A stretch of DNA of 64,000 bases, taken from assembly GCA_963850915.1 (NCBI GenBank), contig CAWKND010000004.1, forward strand, positions 744,001 to 808,000, written 5' to 3'. Shown here piece by piece: positions 17,592 through 27,086 of this stretch. Position 1 is the stretch's first letter; every line of letters starts with the position of its first letter. Both the position numbers and the translations under genes were made by a program. This DNA is from CAVTWH01 sp963850915 (GTDB taxonomy: Bacteria > Actinomycetota > Actinomycetes > Mycobacteriales > Micromonosporaceae). A model generated the notes under the pieces. That model saw only the letters and a program-made list of their open reading frames with translations, searched no databases and was not told where the DNA came from.

Positions 17592-18078
17592 ATGCGGGTC
17601 ACGGTCACGGTAAGACCAGATGAGCGACTGTGCGTCGCATCGGAGCGACACGTGTTGGGCGGGCGACGCAAAGTAATCCTGGTCGCCGGGATGGTACCCA
17701 TCTGTGTGGGTGTCGCACTGCTGTTCTTCGGCCGCGAGGCGTGGCTACCCGCCGGTGAGATGCTTGCCCTCGGCCTGCTCGACCTGACCGTACTGCCGCT
17801 CGTACTGCCCCGGGTCCGGGGCCGGCGCTGGGCGCGCAGCCCCGGACACCCGCGGTTGATCGAGGTGAGTGCCGACGGGGTACGCACCGTGTGCCACACG
17901 TTCGAACTGACCCGGCCGTGGAACCTGGTGGTCGACGTGGTCGAGCTGCGGGACCAGTATCTGTTGATGCTCAACCGGCGGCACTACATCGCCATCCCGA
18001 CCGCGCTGTCTGAGCGCGGCCGAGCACGCCGACCTGCGTACCCTGCTCGACGCCCGGACCGGGCTCGTCCCGGCCTGA
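17592..18078 (+). CDS. YcxB-like two-helix membrane protein, frame break near the 3' end
   Basis: About 162-residue protein with two adjacent membrane helices (about 29-64), RVRGRRWAR, and a C-terminal beta domain with ISADG-like VSADGVRTVCHTFELTRPW and the end pattern RRHYIAIP...LSAAEHADLRTLLD, characteristic of YcxB-type proteins. The frame breaks near 18010 (one extra base); the correct C-terminus lies in the next frame and stops at 18078. Uncorrected, the reading frame runs to 18275 with no resemblance to the family. A GGGGAAGG site precedes the ATG. Function unknown. It converges with exonuclease III. Confidence 0.6.
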
Positions 18079-18092
18079 CCGGGGCCGCCGCT

Positions 18093-18880
18093 TTACTTGT
18101 CGCGCAGGTCCACCACGACCGGAGCGTGGTCGGAGGGGCCCTTGCCCTTGCGCGCCTCCCGGTCGATGTACGCGTCGGCGACCCGACCGGCCAGCGCGCG
18201 CGCTCGCGTAGACCAGGTCGATGCGCATGCCCATGTCCTTGTGGAAGTAGCCGCCGCGGTAGTCGTGGTAGGTGAACGGGTTGGGCCCCTTCAACGAGCG
18301 CGGCAGCACGTCGACCAGGCCGATGCCGCGCAGCTGGGCCAGCGCCTCGCGCTCGGGCGCGGTGACGTGGGTGGCGCCGACGAAGGCGGCCGGGTCCCAG
18401 ACATCGGCGTCGGTGGGTGCCACGTTGAAGTCGCCGCACACGGCCAACTGCGGATGCCCGGCGAGCTCCGGCTCCAGCGCGTCGCGGAGCGCGGCGAGCC
18501 AGGCCAGCTTGTACGTGTAGTGGTCGGAGTCGGGGGTGCGCCCGTTGGGTACGTACACCGACCAGACCCGGACTCCGCCACAGGTCGCGCCGATCGCCCG
18601 TGGCTCGGCTGTGGCGGCGACGTCGGGGTAGCCGGGCTGCGCCCGGGAAGTCCCGGGTCACGTCGTCGAGCCCGACCCGGGACAGCAGCGCCACCCCGTT
18701 CCACCGGTCCACCCCGTGCGCGGCGACCTGGTAGCCCAGCTCCTCGACGGCGGCCACCGGGAAGCTCGGCGTCTTGGTCTCCTGCAGGCACAGCACGTCC
18801 GGCTTGGCGGTGCCCAGCCAGTCGAGCAGCCGGGGCAGTCGCGCGGTCACCGAGTTGACGTTCCAGGTCGCCAGCCGCAT
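18093..18880 (-). pseudogene. xthA: exodeoxyribonuclease III, two frame breaks
   Basis: Exonuclease III / AP endonuclease of the EEP fold, about 262 residues. The start is MRLATWNVNSVTARLPRLLD, followed by LQETK with metal-binding Glu34, then YVPNGR, CGDFNVAP, DLVYAS and the C-terminal catalytic SDHAPVV. These pieces lie in three frames: one break near 18641 (an extra G after GGC) and one near 18195-18205 in a GCGCGCGC run. Correcting both gives a normal-length enzyme ending at 18093. All catalytic residues are present, so sequence error is more likely than decay. ATG at 18880. It is divergent from dxr. Confidence 0.85.
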
Positions 18881-19041
18881 GGACCCCACGCTAGCGGATC
18901 GGTCCGACAGCGCCCCGCGGCCGGCGTACCCCCGCGCGATGTTGATCGCCGCACCGCGGCCCGAGGCCGGGCCGGCTGCCCGCCCGACCGCCGCCGACCC
19001 CGCCGAGCCGGGGCGTTGCGGCGTGGGCGTCTGCCGCGGCT

Positions 19042-19108
19042 GGACCTTGCCGCGTGGAGCTGCCGGGCGGACCTTGCCGCGTGGAGCTGCCGGTGTACGT
19101 TGCCGCGG
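19042..19108 (+). repeat. 27-nt tandem repeat in the xthA-dxr divergent region
   Basis: Two copies of a 27-nt unit (19042-19068 and 19069-19095, with the core ACCTTGCCGCGTGGAGCTGC) are followed by a degenerate partial third copy. They lie 70-140 bases upstream of dxr. Nothing else is visible in 18881-19179. Confidence 0.75.
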
Positions 19109-19179
19109 GGGCGTGGACGTTGTGTGCAGGCGGTGGGTGTGCGTTGGGGCGGGCCGGCGTGGCGGGGGAGAATGGAGCG

Positions 19180-20387
19180 GTGAGTGCGCCCCGGGAAATC
19201 GTCCTGCTCGGCTCGACCGGCTCGATCGGCACGCAGGCGATCGAGATCGTCCGGCGCAACCCCGACCGGTTCCGGGTGGTCGGCGTCGGTGCGCGCGGCG
19301 GGGACGTGGAGCTGCTCGCCGCGCAGGCGCTCGACCTGGGCGTCGAGGTGGTCGGCGTCGCGAAGGCCAGCGTCGCGCAGGACCTCCAGCTGGCCTTCTA
19401 CGCACGGGCGCAGCGGGAGGGCTACTCGACCGGCGGGTACCGCATCCCGAAGATCCTGGCCGGCCCGGACGCCATGACGGAGCTCGCCGGGTACCCGTGC
19501 GACGTGGTACTCAACGGCGTGGTCGGCTCGCTCGGGCTGGCTCCCACGCTCGCCGCGCTGCGCGCCGGGCGAATCCTGGCGTTGGCCAACAAGGAGTCGC
19601 TGGTGGCCGGCGGGGCACTGGTACGCGCCGCGGCGAAGCCGGGACAGATCGTGCCGGTCGACTCGGAGCACTCCGCGCTGGCCCAGGCGCTGCGCTCGGG
19701 TACCCGCGCCGAGGTACGCCGGCTGGTACTCACCGCGAGCGGCGGCGCCTTCCGCGGGCGCTCCCGGGAAGAACTGACCGACGTCACCCCGAAGGATGCG
19801 CTGGCCCACCCGACCTGGGACATGGGGCCGGTGGTCACGATCAACTCTGCCACCCTGGTGAACAAGGGGCTGGAGGTGATCGAGGCGCACGAGTTGTTCG
19901 GCGTGTCCTATGACGACATCAGCGTCATGGTGCACCCGCAGTCGGTGATCCACTCGCTGGTCGAGTTCGCCGACGGCTCGACCATCGCCCAGTGCAGCCC
20001 GCCGGACATGCGGCTGCCGATCGCCTGGCGCTGGGCTGGCCGGAGCGGATCCCGGACGCGGCCCCCGGCCTGGACTGGAGCCAGGCGCACAGCTGGGAGC
20101 TGCGGCCCCTGGACAATGCCGCGTTCCCCGCCGTTGAGCTGGCCAAGGCCGCCGGTCGGGCCGGGCACTGCCGGCCGGCGATCTACAACGCCGCCAACGA
20201 GGAGTGCGTCGCCGCCTTCGTCGCCCGGCGGCTGCCCTTCCTGGCGATCGTGGACACGCTGGAGCGGGTACTGGCGGAGGCACCGGACTTCGACGAACCG
20301 GGTACCGTCGTGGAGGTGCTCGCGGCCGAAGACTGGGCGCGGGCGCGTGCGCGCGAACTGATCGGCGCCGCGACGGAAGGGAACTGA
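19180..20387 (+). pseudogene. dxr: 1-deoxy-D-xylulose 5-phosphate reductoisomerase, one frame break
   Basis: DXP reductoisomerase, the first committed enzyme of the MEP isoprenoid pathway, using NADPH. The dinucleotide motif GSTGSIG is at 11-17; LANKESLVAGG and VDSEHSA give the catalytic and metal site. The frame breaks near 20025: CGATCGCCTGGCG lacks one C, and the next frame continues as LALGWPERIPDAAPGLDWS to the end (AAEDWARARARELIGAATEGN). With the base restored it is about 402 residues. The enzyme should be essential if no mevalonate route exists, so sequencing error is likely. GTG start at 19180; the stop overlaps the next ATG. Confidence 0.92.
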
Positions 20388-21625
20388 TGGCCTACATCAC
20401 AGGCGTGGTGCTGTTCGCCCTGATCATCTTCGTATCGGTGTGCCTGCATGAGGCGGGTCACATGGTGACGGCGAAGGCGTTCGGGATGAAGGTCAGCCGT
20501 TACTTCGCCGGCTTCGGGCCGACCCTGTTCTCGTTCCGCCGGGGCGAGACCGAGTACGGCCTGAAGGGCATCCCACTCGGTGGCTTCGTCAAGATCGAGG
20601 GGATGACGGCGGACGAGGAGATCGACCCCGCCGACGAGAAGCGCGCGATGTGGCGCTTCCCGGTGTGGAAGCGGACGGTCGTGATGTCCGCCGGCTCGCT
20701 GACCCACTTCGTCCTCGGCTTCGTGCTGCTGTGGATCGTGCTCACCTTCGTCGGCATCCCCAATCCGAAGCTGAACAACCCGGACGCGCTGCCCGCGTAC
20801 ATCACCGTGGCCAACTGCGCCGTACCCAGCGACGATCAGCTCGACTGCAAGCCCGGCGACCCGGCCTCGCCGGCGGCCCAGGCCGGCCTGCAGAGCAACG
20901 ACAAGATCACCACCTTCGACGGTACGGCCATCGCCAACTACGAGGACCTCGTGAAGGTGATCCGGGCCGCGCCGGCCGGTACCCACACCATCGGGTACGA
21001 CCGCGGCGGGGTCGCCGGTACCGCCAGCGTCAACCTGGTCACCGTCAAGCGGCACCCGCTCGATGACCCGACCGGGGCACAGGTCAACGTCTCCGCGATC
21101 GGCGTGAGTGGCGCGCTGCCGCCGGGGGTACCCGAGACGGTCACCTACGGACCGATCGAGTCCATCGGCAAGACCGGCGTGTACACCGGGCAGATCTTCA
21201 AGGGCGTCGGCAGTGCGCTGGAGAGCTTCCCGGGCCGCATCCCGAAGCTGTGGGATGCCCTCAACGGTGGCCAGCGCGACCCGAACGGGCCGATCAGCGT
21301 GGTCGGTGCCAGCCGGCTGGGCGGCGAGACCGCCGAGCACGGCCAGTGGGCGGTGTTCCTGCTCCTCGCCGCCAGCCTGAACTTCTTCGTCGGGGTGTTC
21401 AACCTGCTGCCGCTGCTGCCGCTCGACGGCGGACACATCGCCATCGCGTGGTTCGAACGGATCCGGTCCGCGCTCTACGCCCGCTTCGGCCGGCGTGATC
21501 CGGGGCGGGTCAACTATGCCAAGCTCATGCCGGTCACCTACGCGGTGATCCTGATATTCGGAGCGTTCACGCTGTTGACAGTGGGCGCTGACATCGTCAA
21601 TCCCGTGACCCTCTTCACCAAGTGA
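20387..21625 (+). CDS. rseP: RIP metalloprotease (site-2 protease), RseP family
   Basis: Intramembrane zinc metalloprotease M50, 412 residues. HEAGH at 21-25 in the first helix and LDGGH at 346-350 in a late helix provide the zinc ligands. A PDZ domain lies between (about 135-215), and there are four membrane segments. Site-2 proteases cut membrane-bound anti-sigma factors; the actinobacterial homolog Rip1 has several such targets. The ATG at 20387 overlaps the dxr stop (TGATG), and the gene ends overlapping ispG, so all three are co-translated. Confidence 0.93.
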   Translation: MAYITGVVLFALIIFVSVCLHEAGHMVTAKAFGMKVSRYFAGFGPTLFSFRRGETEYGLKGIPLGGFVKIEGMTADEEIDPADEKRAMWRFPVWKRTVVMSAGSLTHFVLGFVLLWIVLTFVGIPNPKLNNPDALPAYITVANCAVPSDDQLDCKPGDPASPAAQAGLQSNDKITTFDGTAIANYEDLVKVIRAAPAGTHTIGYDRGGVAGTASVNLVTVKRHPLDDPTGAQVNVSAIGVSGALPPGVPETVTYGPIESIGKTGVYTGQIFKGVGSALESFPGRIPKLWDALNGGQRDPNGPISVVGASRLGGETAEHGQWAVFLLLAASLNFFVGVFNLLPLLPLDGGHIAIAWFERIRSALYARFGRRDPGRVNYAKLMPVTYAVILIFGAFTLLTVGADIVNPVTLFTK

Positions 21626-22806
21626 GTACTCCTGTGACCGCTGTAAATCTCGGCATGCCCGCCGTACCCGTCGAGCCGCTGGCCCCGCGCCGCAAGTCCC
21701 GCCAGATCATGGTGGGCTCGGTACCGGTGGGCGGCGGTGCGCCGGTGTCGGTGCAGTCGATGACCACCACCCTGACCTCGGACGTCAACGCGACGCTGCA
21801 ACAGATCGCCGAATTGACCGCCTCCGGCTGCCAGATCGTCCGGGTGGCGGTGCCGTCCCAGGACGACGCCGACGCGCTGCCGGCGATCGCCAAGAAGTCG
21901 CAGATCCCGGTGATCGCCGACATCCACTTCCAGCCGAAGTACGTGTTCGCGGCGATCGATGCCGGGTGTGCCGCGGTACGGGTGAACCCGGGCAACATCA
22001 AGAAGTTCGACGACAAGGTCGGCGAGATCGCCCGCGCCGCGCAGGCCGCCGGTACCCCCATCCGGATCGGCGTGAACGCCGGTTCGCTGGATCCCCGGCT
22101 GCTGCAGAAGTACGGCAAGGCCACGCCGGAGGCGCTGGTCGAGTCGGCGCTGTGGGAGTGCTCGCTGTTCGAGGAGCACGGGTTCCGGGACATCAAGATC
22201 TCCGTCAAGCACAACGACCCGGTTGTGATGATCAAGGCGTACCGGCTGCTGGCCCAGCAGTGTGACTACCCGCTGCACCTGGGCGTCACCGAGGCCGGCC
22301 CGACCTTCCAGGGCACCATCAAGTCGGCGGTCGCCTTCGGTGCGTTGCTGGCGGAGGGGATCGGGGACACGATCCGGGTGTCGCTGTCCGCCCCTCCGGT
22401 GGAGGAGGTCAAGGTGGGCAACCAGATCCTGGAGTCGCTCAATCTGCGGGAGCGGGGTCTGGAGATCGTGTCCTGCCCGTCCTGTGGTCGCGCCCAGGTC
22501 GATGTGTACACCCTTGCCGAGCAGGTGACGGCGGCGCTGGAGGGGTTCCCGGTACCGCTGCGGGTGGCCGTGATGGGCTGTGTCGTCAACGGTCCGGGCG
22601 AGGCCCGGGAGGCCGACCTCGGGGTCGCCTCGGGCAACGGCAAGGGCCAGATCTTCGTCAAGGGCGAGGTCATCAAGACCGTCCCCGAGTCACAGATCGT
22701 CGAGACGCTGGTCGAAGAGGCGCTCCGGCTCGCCGACCAGATGGGCGTCGACCTGCCCGAGGAGCTGCGCGAGCTGCTCCCCGGCCCGGTCGTCACCGTG
22801 CACTGA
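21622..22806 (+). CDS. ispG: 4-hydroxy-3-methylbut-2-en-1-yl diphosphate synthase
   Basis: IspG (GcpE), a 4Fe-4S enzyme of the MEP pathway that converts MEcPP to HMBPP; 394 residues, normal for the short bacterial form. Cluster ligands are C285 and C288 in CPSCGRAQ and C320 in GCVVNGPGE. The N-terminal TIM-barrel segment has PVSVQSMTTTLTSDVNAT. The GTG start overlaps the rseP stop by four bases (GTGA). It is transcribed with dxr and ends at a strong hairpin. Confidence 0.97.
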   Translation: MSTPVTAVNLGMPAVPVEPLAPRRKSRQIMVGSVPVGGGAPVSVQSMTTTLTSDVNATLQQIAELTASGCQIVRVAVPSQDDADALPAIAKKSQIPVIADIHFQPKYVFAAIDAGCAAVRVNPGNIKKFDDKVGEIARAAQAAGTPIRIGVNAGSLDPRLLQKYGKATPEALVESALWECSLFEEHGFRDIKISVKHNDPVVMIKAYRLLAQQCDYPLHLGVTEAGPTFQGTIKSAVAFGALLAEGIGDTIRVSLSAPPVEEVKVGNQILESLNLRERGLEIVSCPSCGRAQVDVYTLAEQVTAALEGFPVPLRVAVMGCVVNGPGEAREADLGVASGNGKGQIFVKGEVIKTVPESQIVETLVEEALRLADQMGVDLPEELRELLPGPVVTVH

Positions 22807-22823
22807 CGCGCCGACCGTACGAA

Positions 22824-22853
22824 GAATGCCCCCGGGAGACCCCGGGGGCATTC
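22824..22853. terminator. strong bidirectional terminator after ispG
   Basis: A perfect 13-bp stem, GAATGCCCCCGGG with CCCGGGGGCATTC, closes on an AGAC loop 17 bases after the ispG stop. It lies between ispG and a convergent minus-strand gene, so it can serve both. Confidence 0.9.
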
Positions 22854-22870
22854 GCGCGTTCCGGGTGGCG

Positions 22871-25044
22871 TCAGGCGCCGGAGAGGTCGCGAACCTCCCA
22901 GACCACGACACCGTCGACCGACTGGCCGGTGACGCCGAAGAGCTTGTCCACCAGCAGCTTCAGCAGTGCCGGCTGCGGGGCGGTACCCGGATCCATCACC
23001 AGCGCCTGGGCGTGCCAGTAGCGCAGATCCTCCCGGGCATTGGCCTGGTCGGCGGTGGTCACCACGGGCAGCGGGCCGGTCTTCTGGACCTGGGCCAGGA
23101 ACAGGTCGGTGGGGCGCGCCTTCTGGTCGTACCAGCCGTGCCCGTCCGGCCCGTGCTCGTCAGCCGGCCACGGGCCGAGGAAGTACCCACCGGCGATGTC
23201 GAAGTCCAGCCCGGCGGCGCGCTGCCAGTCGAAGGCGTACGCGTTGGTCGGCGAGCGGGTCAGCGGTACGGCCACCACGGTGCCGCCCTGGTCGACGTAC
23301 TGGCGCCAGGTGCCGTCCGAGAAGAACGCGGGGGTGGCCGGCCGGACGACCACGGGCAGCGGGGTGGGCAGCAGCGGTACCAGCGCGACCGCGAGGGTAC
23401 CCAGCCAGAGCGCGCGCAGCGGGATGCCGACCGCCCGCGCCTTGGGCAGCAGTTCCCGGATCCGTTCGGTGGCCAGGATGATCAGGATCGCGATCATCGG
23501 CAGCACGACGAAGGCCAGCCGGGACGGGATGATGTTGCCCATCAGCGGCAGCTTCGCGATGGCCCGCCAGGGGCCGGGGATGCCGGTGTAGCGGGTCTGG
23601 AAGTGGATCCGCTCACCGAGCGAGAAGACCGCGAAGACCGCCCCGGTCACCGCCGCCGCGCGGGCCAGGACGCTGCGCCGGAACCACCACACCAGACCGA
23701 TCGTGAGTACCACCAGCGGCCAGCCGAAGAACGAGTTCTCCTCGGTCACGTTCTTCTGGTTGTACGGCCCCGGCGCGCCCCGCCCGCCACCCAGCGAGTG
23801 GGTGGGGAAGTTGACGTAGGACATGATGTCGTTGTACCCGTAGTGCGTGAAGGGCAGCCCGTCGTAGTGCTGGGGCCCGTAGAACTGGAACCAGATCGGG
23901 TACGCCACCACCGGCAGCGTCACCGCGACGGCGATGGCCAGGCCGATCGCCACGCCCCGCCAGGCAGCCCTGATCTCGGCCGGCCGCTGCACCCCGTAGG
24001 CGATCAGGAAGATCCCGAAGCCGAGCGCCGTCACCAGCAGGATCTCCGCCCCGGTCATCACCTGGATGATCGCGAACAGGCCGAGCAGCAGCCCGCGGCG
24101 GACCCGGTGTGCGCGCTCGCGTAGCCGCAGGGTCAGCCCGATGATCGCCGGTAGGGCGAAGTTGACCACCATGTTCACGTGCCCGTTGGCCTGCGAGACC
24201 ATCGCCGGGCTGAAGGCGACCAGGCCGCCGCCGATGGCCGCCGCCAGCCGGGACACCGGCCGGCCGCCGGGGGACAGCACCCGCGAGAACAGCCAGTACC
24301 AGGCCCAGCCGCTGGCCGTCATGCCGAGTACCAGGGCAAGGGTGAAGCTGGTGGTGGCGCCGAGCCACAGCGTGATCGGGGTGAGCGGGATGCTCAGCGC
24401 GTAGACAACGGTGTTGCCCATCCCGTTGACCCCGAACGGCGCGTTCATGATCGGCAGGAAGAACGGGTTCGTACCGTGCGTAACGGCCTTCGCCACCCAG
24501 GTGAAGTAGTACTCGAAGGCGCGCTGGTCGGAGTTGGAGTCGCTGAGGTAGTGGGTGTGTACGCCGGTGATCAGATGGGCGAAGAGCCAGCCGGCGAGTA
24601 CCGCGTACGCCGCGAGCGCCAGCAGGTCGGCTTGGCGCGTTGCGAGCCGCTGCCGCCATCCGGTCGGCGCGCCCGCAGTTGTCGCAGCTGACGGCTGGTT
24701 GGCCGCTGACTCTGACTCTGACTCAGGCACGTGCTCGGGCTCGGGCTCGGGCTCGGGCTCGGTGGCGACCGGGCCGGGTACAGCGGGGGAGACGGGTGCG
24801 GCCGTACCGACCTCGGTCGACTGGCGTCGAGCGCATCGGCGTCGAGCGCATCGGCGTCGCGGGCGGTCCGATCGCCGTCGACCCGGTCCCCAGCGATCAC
24901 TGAATCGGTGGTTACTGAATCGCTGGTCGCTGAATCGGCGGTCAATGCATCGCTGGTTACTGAATCGGTGGTCACGGCCTCGACGGTCACTGGCCCGGCG
25001 GCCGGCGTCGGGTCGACGTCGGTGGTCGGCGTGCTGGACATCAT
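22871..25044 (-). CDS. multi-pass membrane protein, GT-C-like, copy 2, frame break in the N-terminal region
   Basis: About 724-residue membrane protein with 10-12 helices and a C-terminal extracytoplasmic domain. GPQHYDGLPF, NGMGNTVVYALS, ANGHVNMVVNFALP and IAGGYFLGPW recur in the upstream paralog. The layout resembles GT-C-type glycosyltransferases or YfhO-like proteins, without a clear catalytic motif. The ATG at 25044 overlaps the upstream stop (ATGA) and begins MMSSTPTTDVDPTPAAGP, a Thr/Asp-rich segment. Near 24823 one G is missing on the plus strand, moving into the frame of the membrane domain (STEVGTAAPVSP). Calling a start at 25081 in the later frame gives an implausible Arg-rich N-terminus. 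Confidence 0.72.
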
Positions 25045-26918
25045 GCTCCCGAAATGGCGCGGACGGGCCATACCCAGACACCGTCGACGAAGGTACCGGG
25101 GCCGACGAGATCGTCGACCGCGCTCTTTAGCTGTGCCGGGTACTTCACGTCCGTTGGGTCCAGGACGATGAGCTGAGCCTGCCAGTACCGCAGGTCGGTC
25201 GCGGCGTCGGCACGCTGGGCAGCGCCGATCGCCGGCTGGATGCCGCTGTCGGCGAGCATGTCGAGCAGCGTGCTGGTGGCCCGGGGCTTGGCGTTGAACC
25301 AGCCGTGCTGGTCACCGCCGTACTGGTCGGCGTCCCAGGGCCCGAGGAAGTAGCCGCCGGCGATCCGGAAGTGCAGGTCGGTGGCGAGCTGCCAGTTGAG
25401 GCCGGCCGTCTTGTCGGGGGTACGGGTGATCGGTACGGCCACCACCGTCCCGCCCTCGTCGACGTACCTGTGCCAGGTGCCGTCGGTGAAGAACGCCGGT
25501 ACCTTCGGCCAGTTCTGGGTCGGCAGCGGCAGCGGCGCGATCGGCAGTAGCGCCATCACGAGTACGACGGCGGCGATCGGGCGTACCGGGATGCCGACCT
25601 TGGCAGCCACGGGAAGCAGCCCGCTGATCCGGTCGACGCCCCGGGCCAGCAGGACCGCGAGCATCACCGTGCTGACGAAGGTGAACCGGGCCGGCGTGAG
25701 GCTGTCCAGCAGCGGGTAGGTGTGCAGGTAGAGCCAGAGGCCGGCGTGGCCGGTGTAGTGGTTGTTCACGGTGATGTAGGTACCGAGGCTGAGTATCGCG
25801 AAGACCGCCCCGACCAGGGCCGCCGACCGGACCACCGCGTCCCGCCACAGCCACACCACCAGCAGCGCGGCGAGTACCAGCAGCGGCAGCCCGAAGAAGG
25901 CGTTCTGCTCGGCCGCGCCGTTGAACGAGTAGAGCAGCGAGCCCTTGTTGCCGCCCAGCGAGTTGGCCGGCAGCCGGTACAGCGCGGTCACGTCGGAGCT
26001 GTACCAGTAGAGGTAGGGCAGGCCCTTGTAGTGCTGGGGCCCGAAGAACTGGTACCACAGCATGTAGCCGGTGGCGGCCAGGGTCACGGCGCCCGCGACG
26101 AGCAGCCCGAGGACGGTACGCGGCCAGGCCGCCCGTACCACCCCCCAGCGCTGGGCGCCGAGGATCACCAGGAAGGCGCCGAAGCCGAGGGCGGCGAAGA
26201 GCAGTACCTCCTCGCCGATCAGCAGCTGCACGCTGGCCAGCAGCCCGATGATCAGCCCGCGGCGCAGTACCTTGCCCTCGGTGACCAGCCGCAGCACGGT
26301 ACCGATGATCAGCGGGATGGCGAAGTGCACCACGATGTTGACGTGCCCGTTGGCGTGGCTGGCCATCGGCGGGCCGTAGCTGCACAGGGCGGCGGCCAGC
26401 GTCGCGGCCACCCGGGAGCGCACCAGGAACCGGGAGAACAGCCAGTACCACGCGATCGCGGTCACCGCGACGCCGCCGACCAGCAACAGCACGTAGGTCG
26501 CGGCCGAACCGAAGAGCAGGGTCAACGGGATGGCCGCGACGCTGAGCGCCAGGACCATCGTGTTGCCCATGCCGTTGAAGCCGATCGGGGCGTTCTGGTC
26601 GGTGATGTGCAGCGGGTTCATCCCGTGCGGTACGGCCTTGGCCACCCACTCCAGCCACCAGCAGAACTGGGTCTGGTCGGAGGTGGAGTTGGTCAGGTAA
26701 TGCGTGCTCGGGCCGGTCACCAGGTGCCCGAAGAGGTAGAGCGCGGCGAGGGTGAGCAGTGCCACCGGGACCAGGTCGGCGCGCGGTATCCGGGGCGGCC
26801 GCAGCCGGCGGACCCGTGGCTTGTCGTCCGGAGGCGTGGCAGTAGCGACGGGCGTTTCGGGAATGTCCGTATCTTCGCTCTGCTCCGCGACACTGGGGGC
26901 TGGCGTCGTGTCGAGCAC
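25041..26918 (-). CDS. multi-pass membrane protein, GT-C-like, copy 1
   Basis: 625-residue integral membrane protein with a short acidic N-terminus, about eleven helices and a C-terminal soluble domain (about 500-625). It shares with the next gene the segments HYLTNSTSDQ, NGMGNTMVLALS, ANGHVNIVVHFA, GPQHYKGLPY, FFTDGTWHRYVDEGGTVVAVP and IAGGYFLGPWDADQ. Polyprenyl-phosphate-dependent glycosyl transfer is a guess from the overall architecture; no substrate can be named. GTG start at 26918. The two genes overlap by four bases (ATGA) and form one unit. Confidence 0.75.
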   Translation of the reverse strand: MLDTTPAPSVAEQSEDTDIPETPVATATPPDDKPRVRRLRPPRIPRADLVPVALLTLAALYLFGHLVTGPSTHYLTNSTSDQTQFCWWLEWVAKAVPHGMNPLHITDQNAPIGFNGMGNTMVLALSVAAIPLTLLFGSAATYVLLLVGGVAVTAIAWYWLFSRFLVRSRVAATLAAALCSYGPPMASHANGHVNIVVHFAIPLIIGTVLRLVTEGKVLRRGLIIGLLASVQLLIGEEVLLFAALGFGAFLVILGAQRWGVVRAAWPRTVLGLLVAGAVTLAATGYMLWYQFFGPQHYKGLPYLYWYSSDVTALYRLPANSLGGNKGSLLYSFNGAAEQNAFFGLPLLVLAALLVVWLWRDAVVRSAALVGAVFAILSLGTYITVNNHYTGHAGLWLYLHTYPLLDSLTPARFTFVSTVMLAVLLARGVDRISGLLPVAAKVGIPVRPIAAVVLVMALLPIAPLPLPTQNWPKVPAFFTDGTWHRYVDEGGTVVAVPITRTPDKTAGLNWQLATDLHFRIAGGYFLGPWDADQYGGDQHGWFNAKPRATSTLLDMLADSGIQPAIGAAQRADAATDLRYWQAQLIVLDPTDVKYPAQLKSAVDDLVGPGTFVDGVWVWPVRAISGA

Positions 26919-26979
26919 GCAGCCACCTTAACGAGTCGGAGCGCCATTAACACGCCCCGGAGCACGCTCTGTGACCGAC

Positions 26980-27013
26980 ACGGGCGCCGCTCCCGGGTGG
27001 AAGCGGCGCCCGT
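26980..27013. terminator. terminator downstream of padR
   Basis: A perfect 12-bp stem ACGGGCGCCGCT/AGCGGCGCCCGT with a 10-nt loop lies about 75 bases after the stop of the minus-strand PadR gene, between it and the next minus-strand gene. Confidence 0.85.
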
Positions 27014-27086
27014 TCTGGTACCGGATGATCGGTTGACTGGTTCCTGGGGCCGGCGGCGGGCCGATCAGCCCAGCTCCGGCCGGCGG

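Noticed and set aside
20021..20030. Programmed frameshift in dxr
   Set aside because: There is no slippery heptamer or downstream pseudoknot, the enzyme is not known to need recoding, and similar breaks occur in unrelated genes here.
22871..25081. Start of membrane protein copy 2 at 25081
   Set aside because: This gives a 41-base overlap and an Arg-rich N-terminus; the ATGA-coupled start at 25044 plus one frame correction is more plausible.
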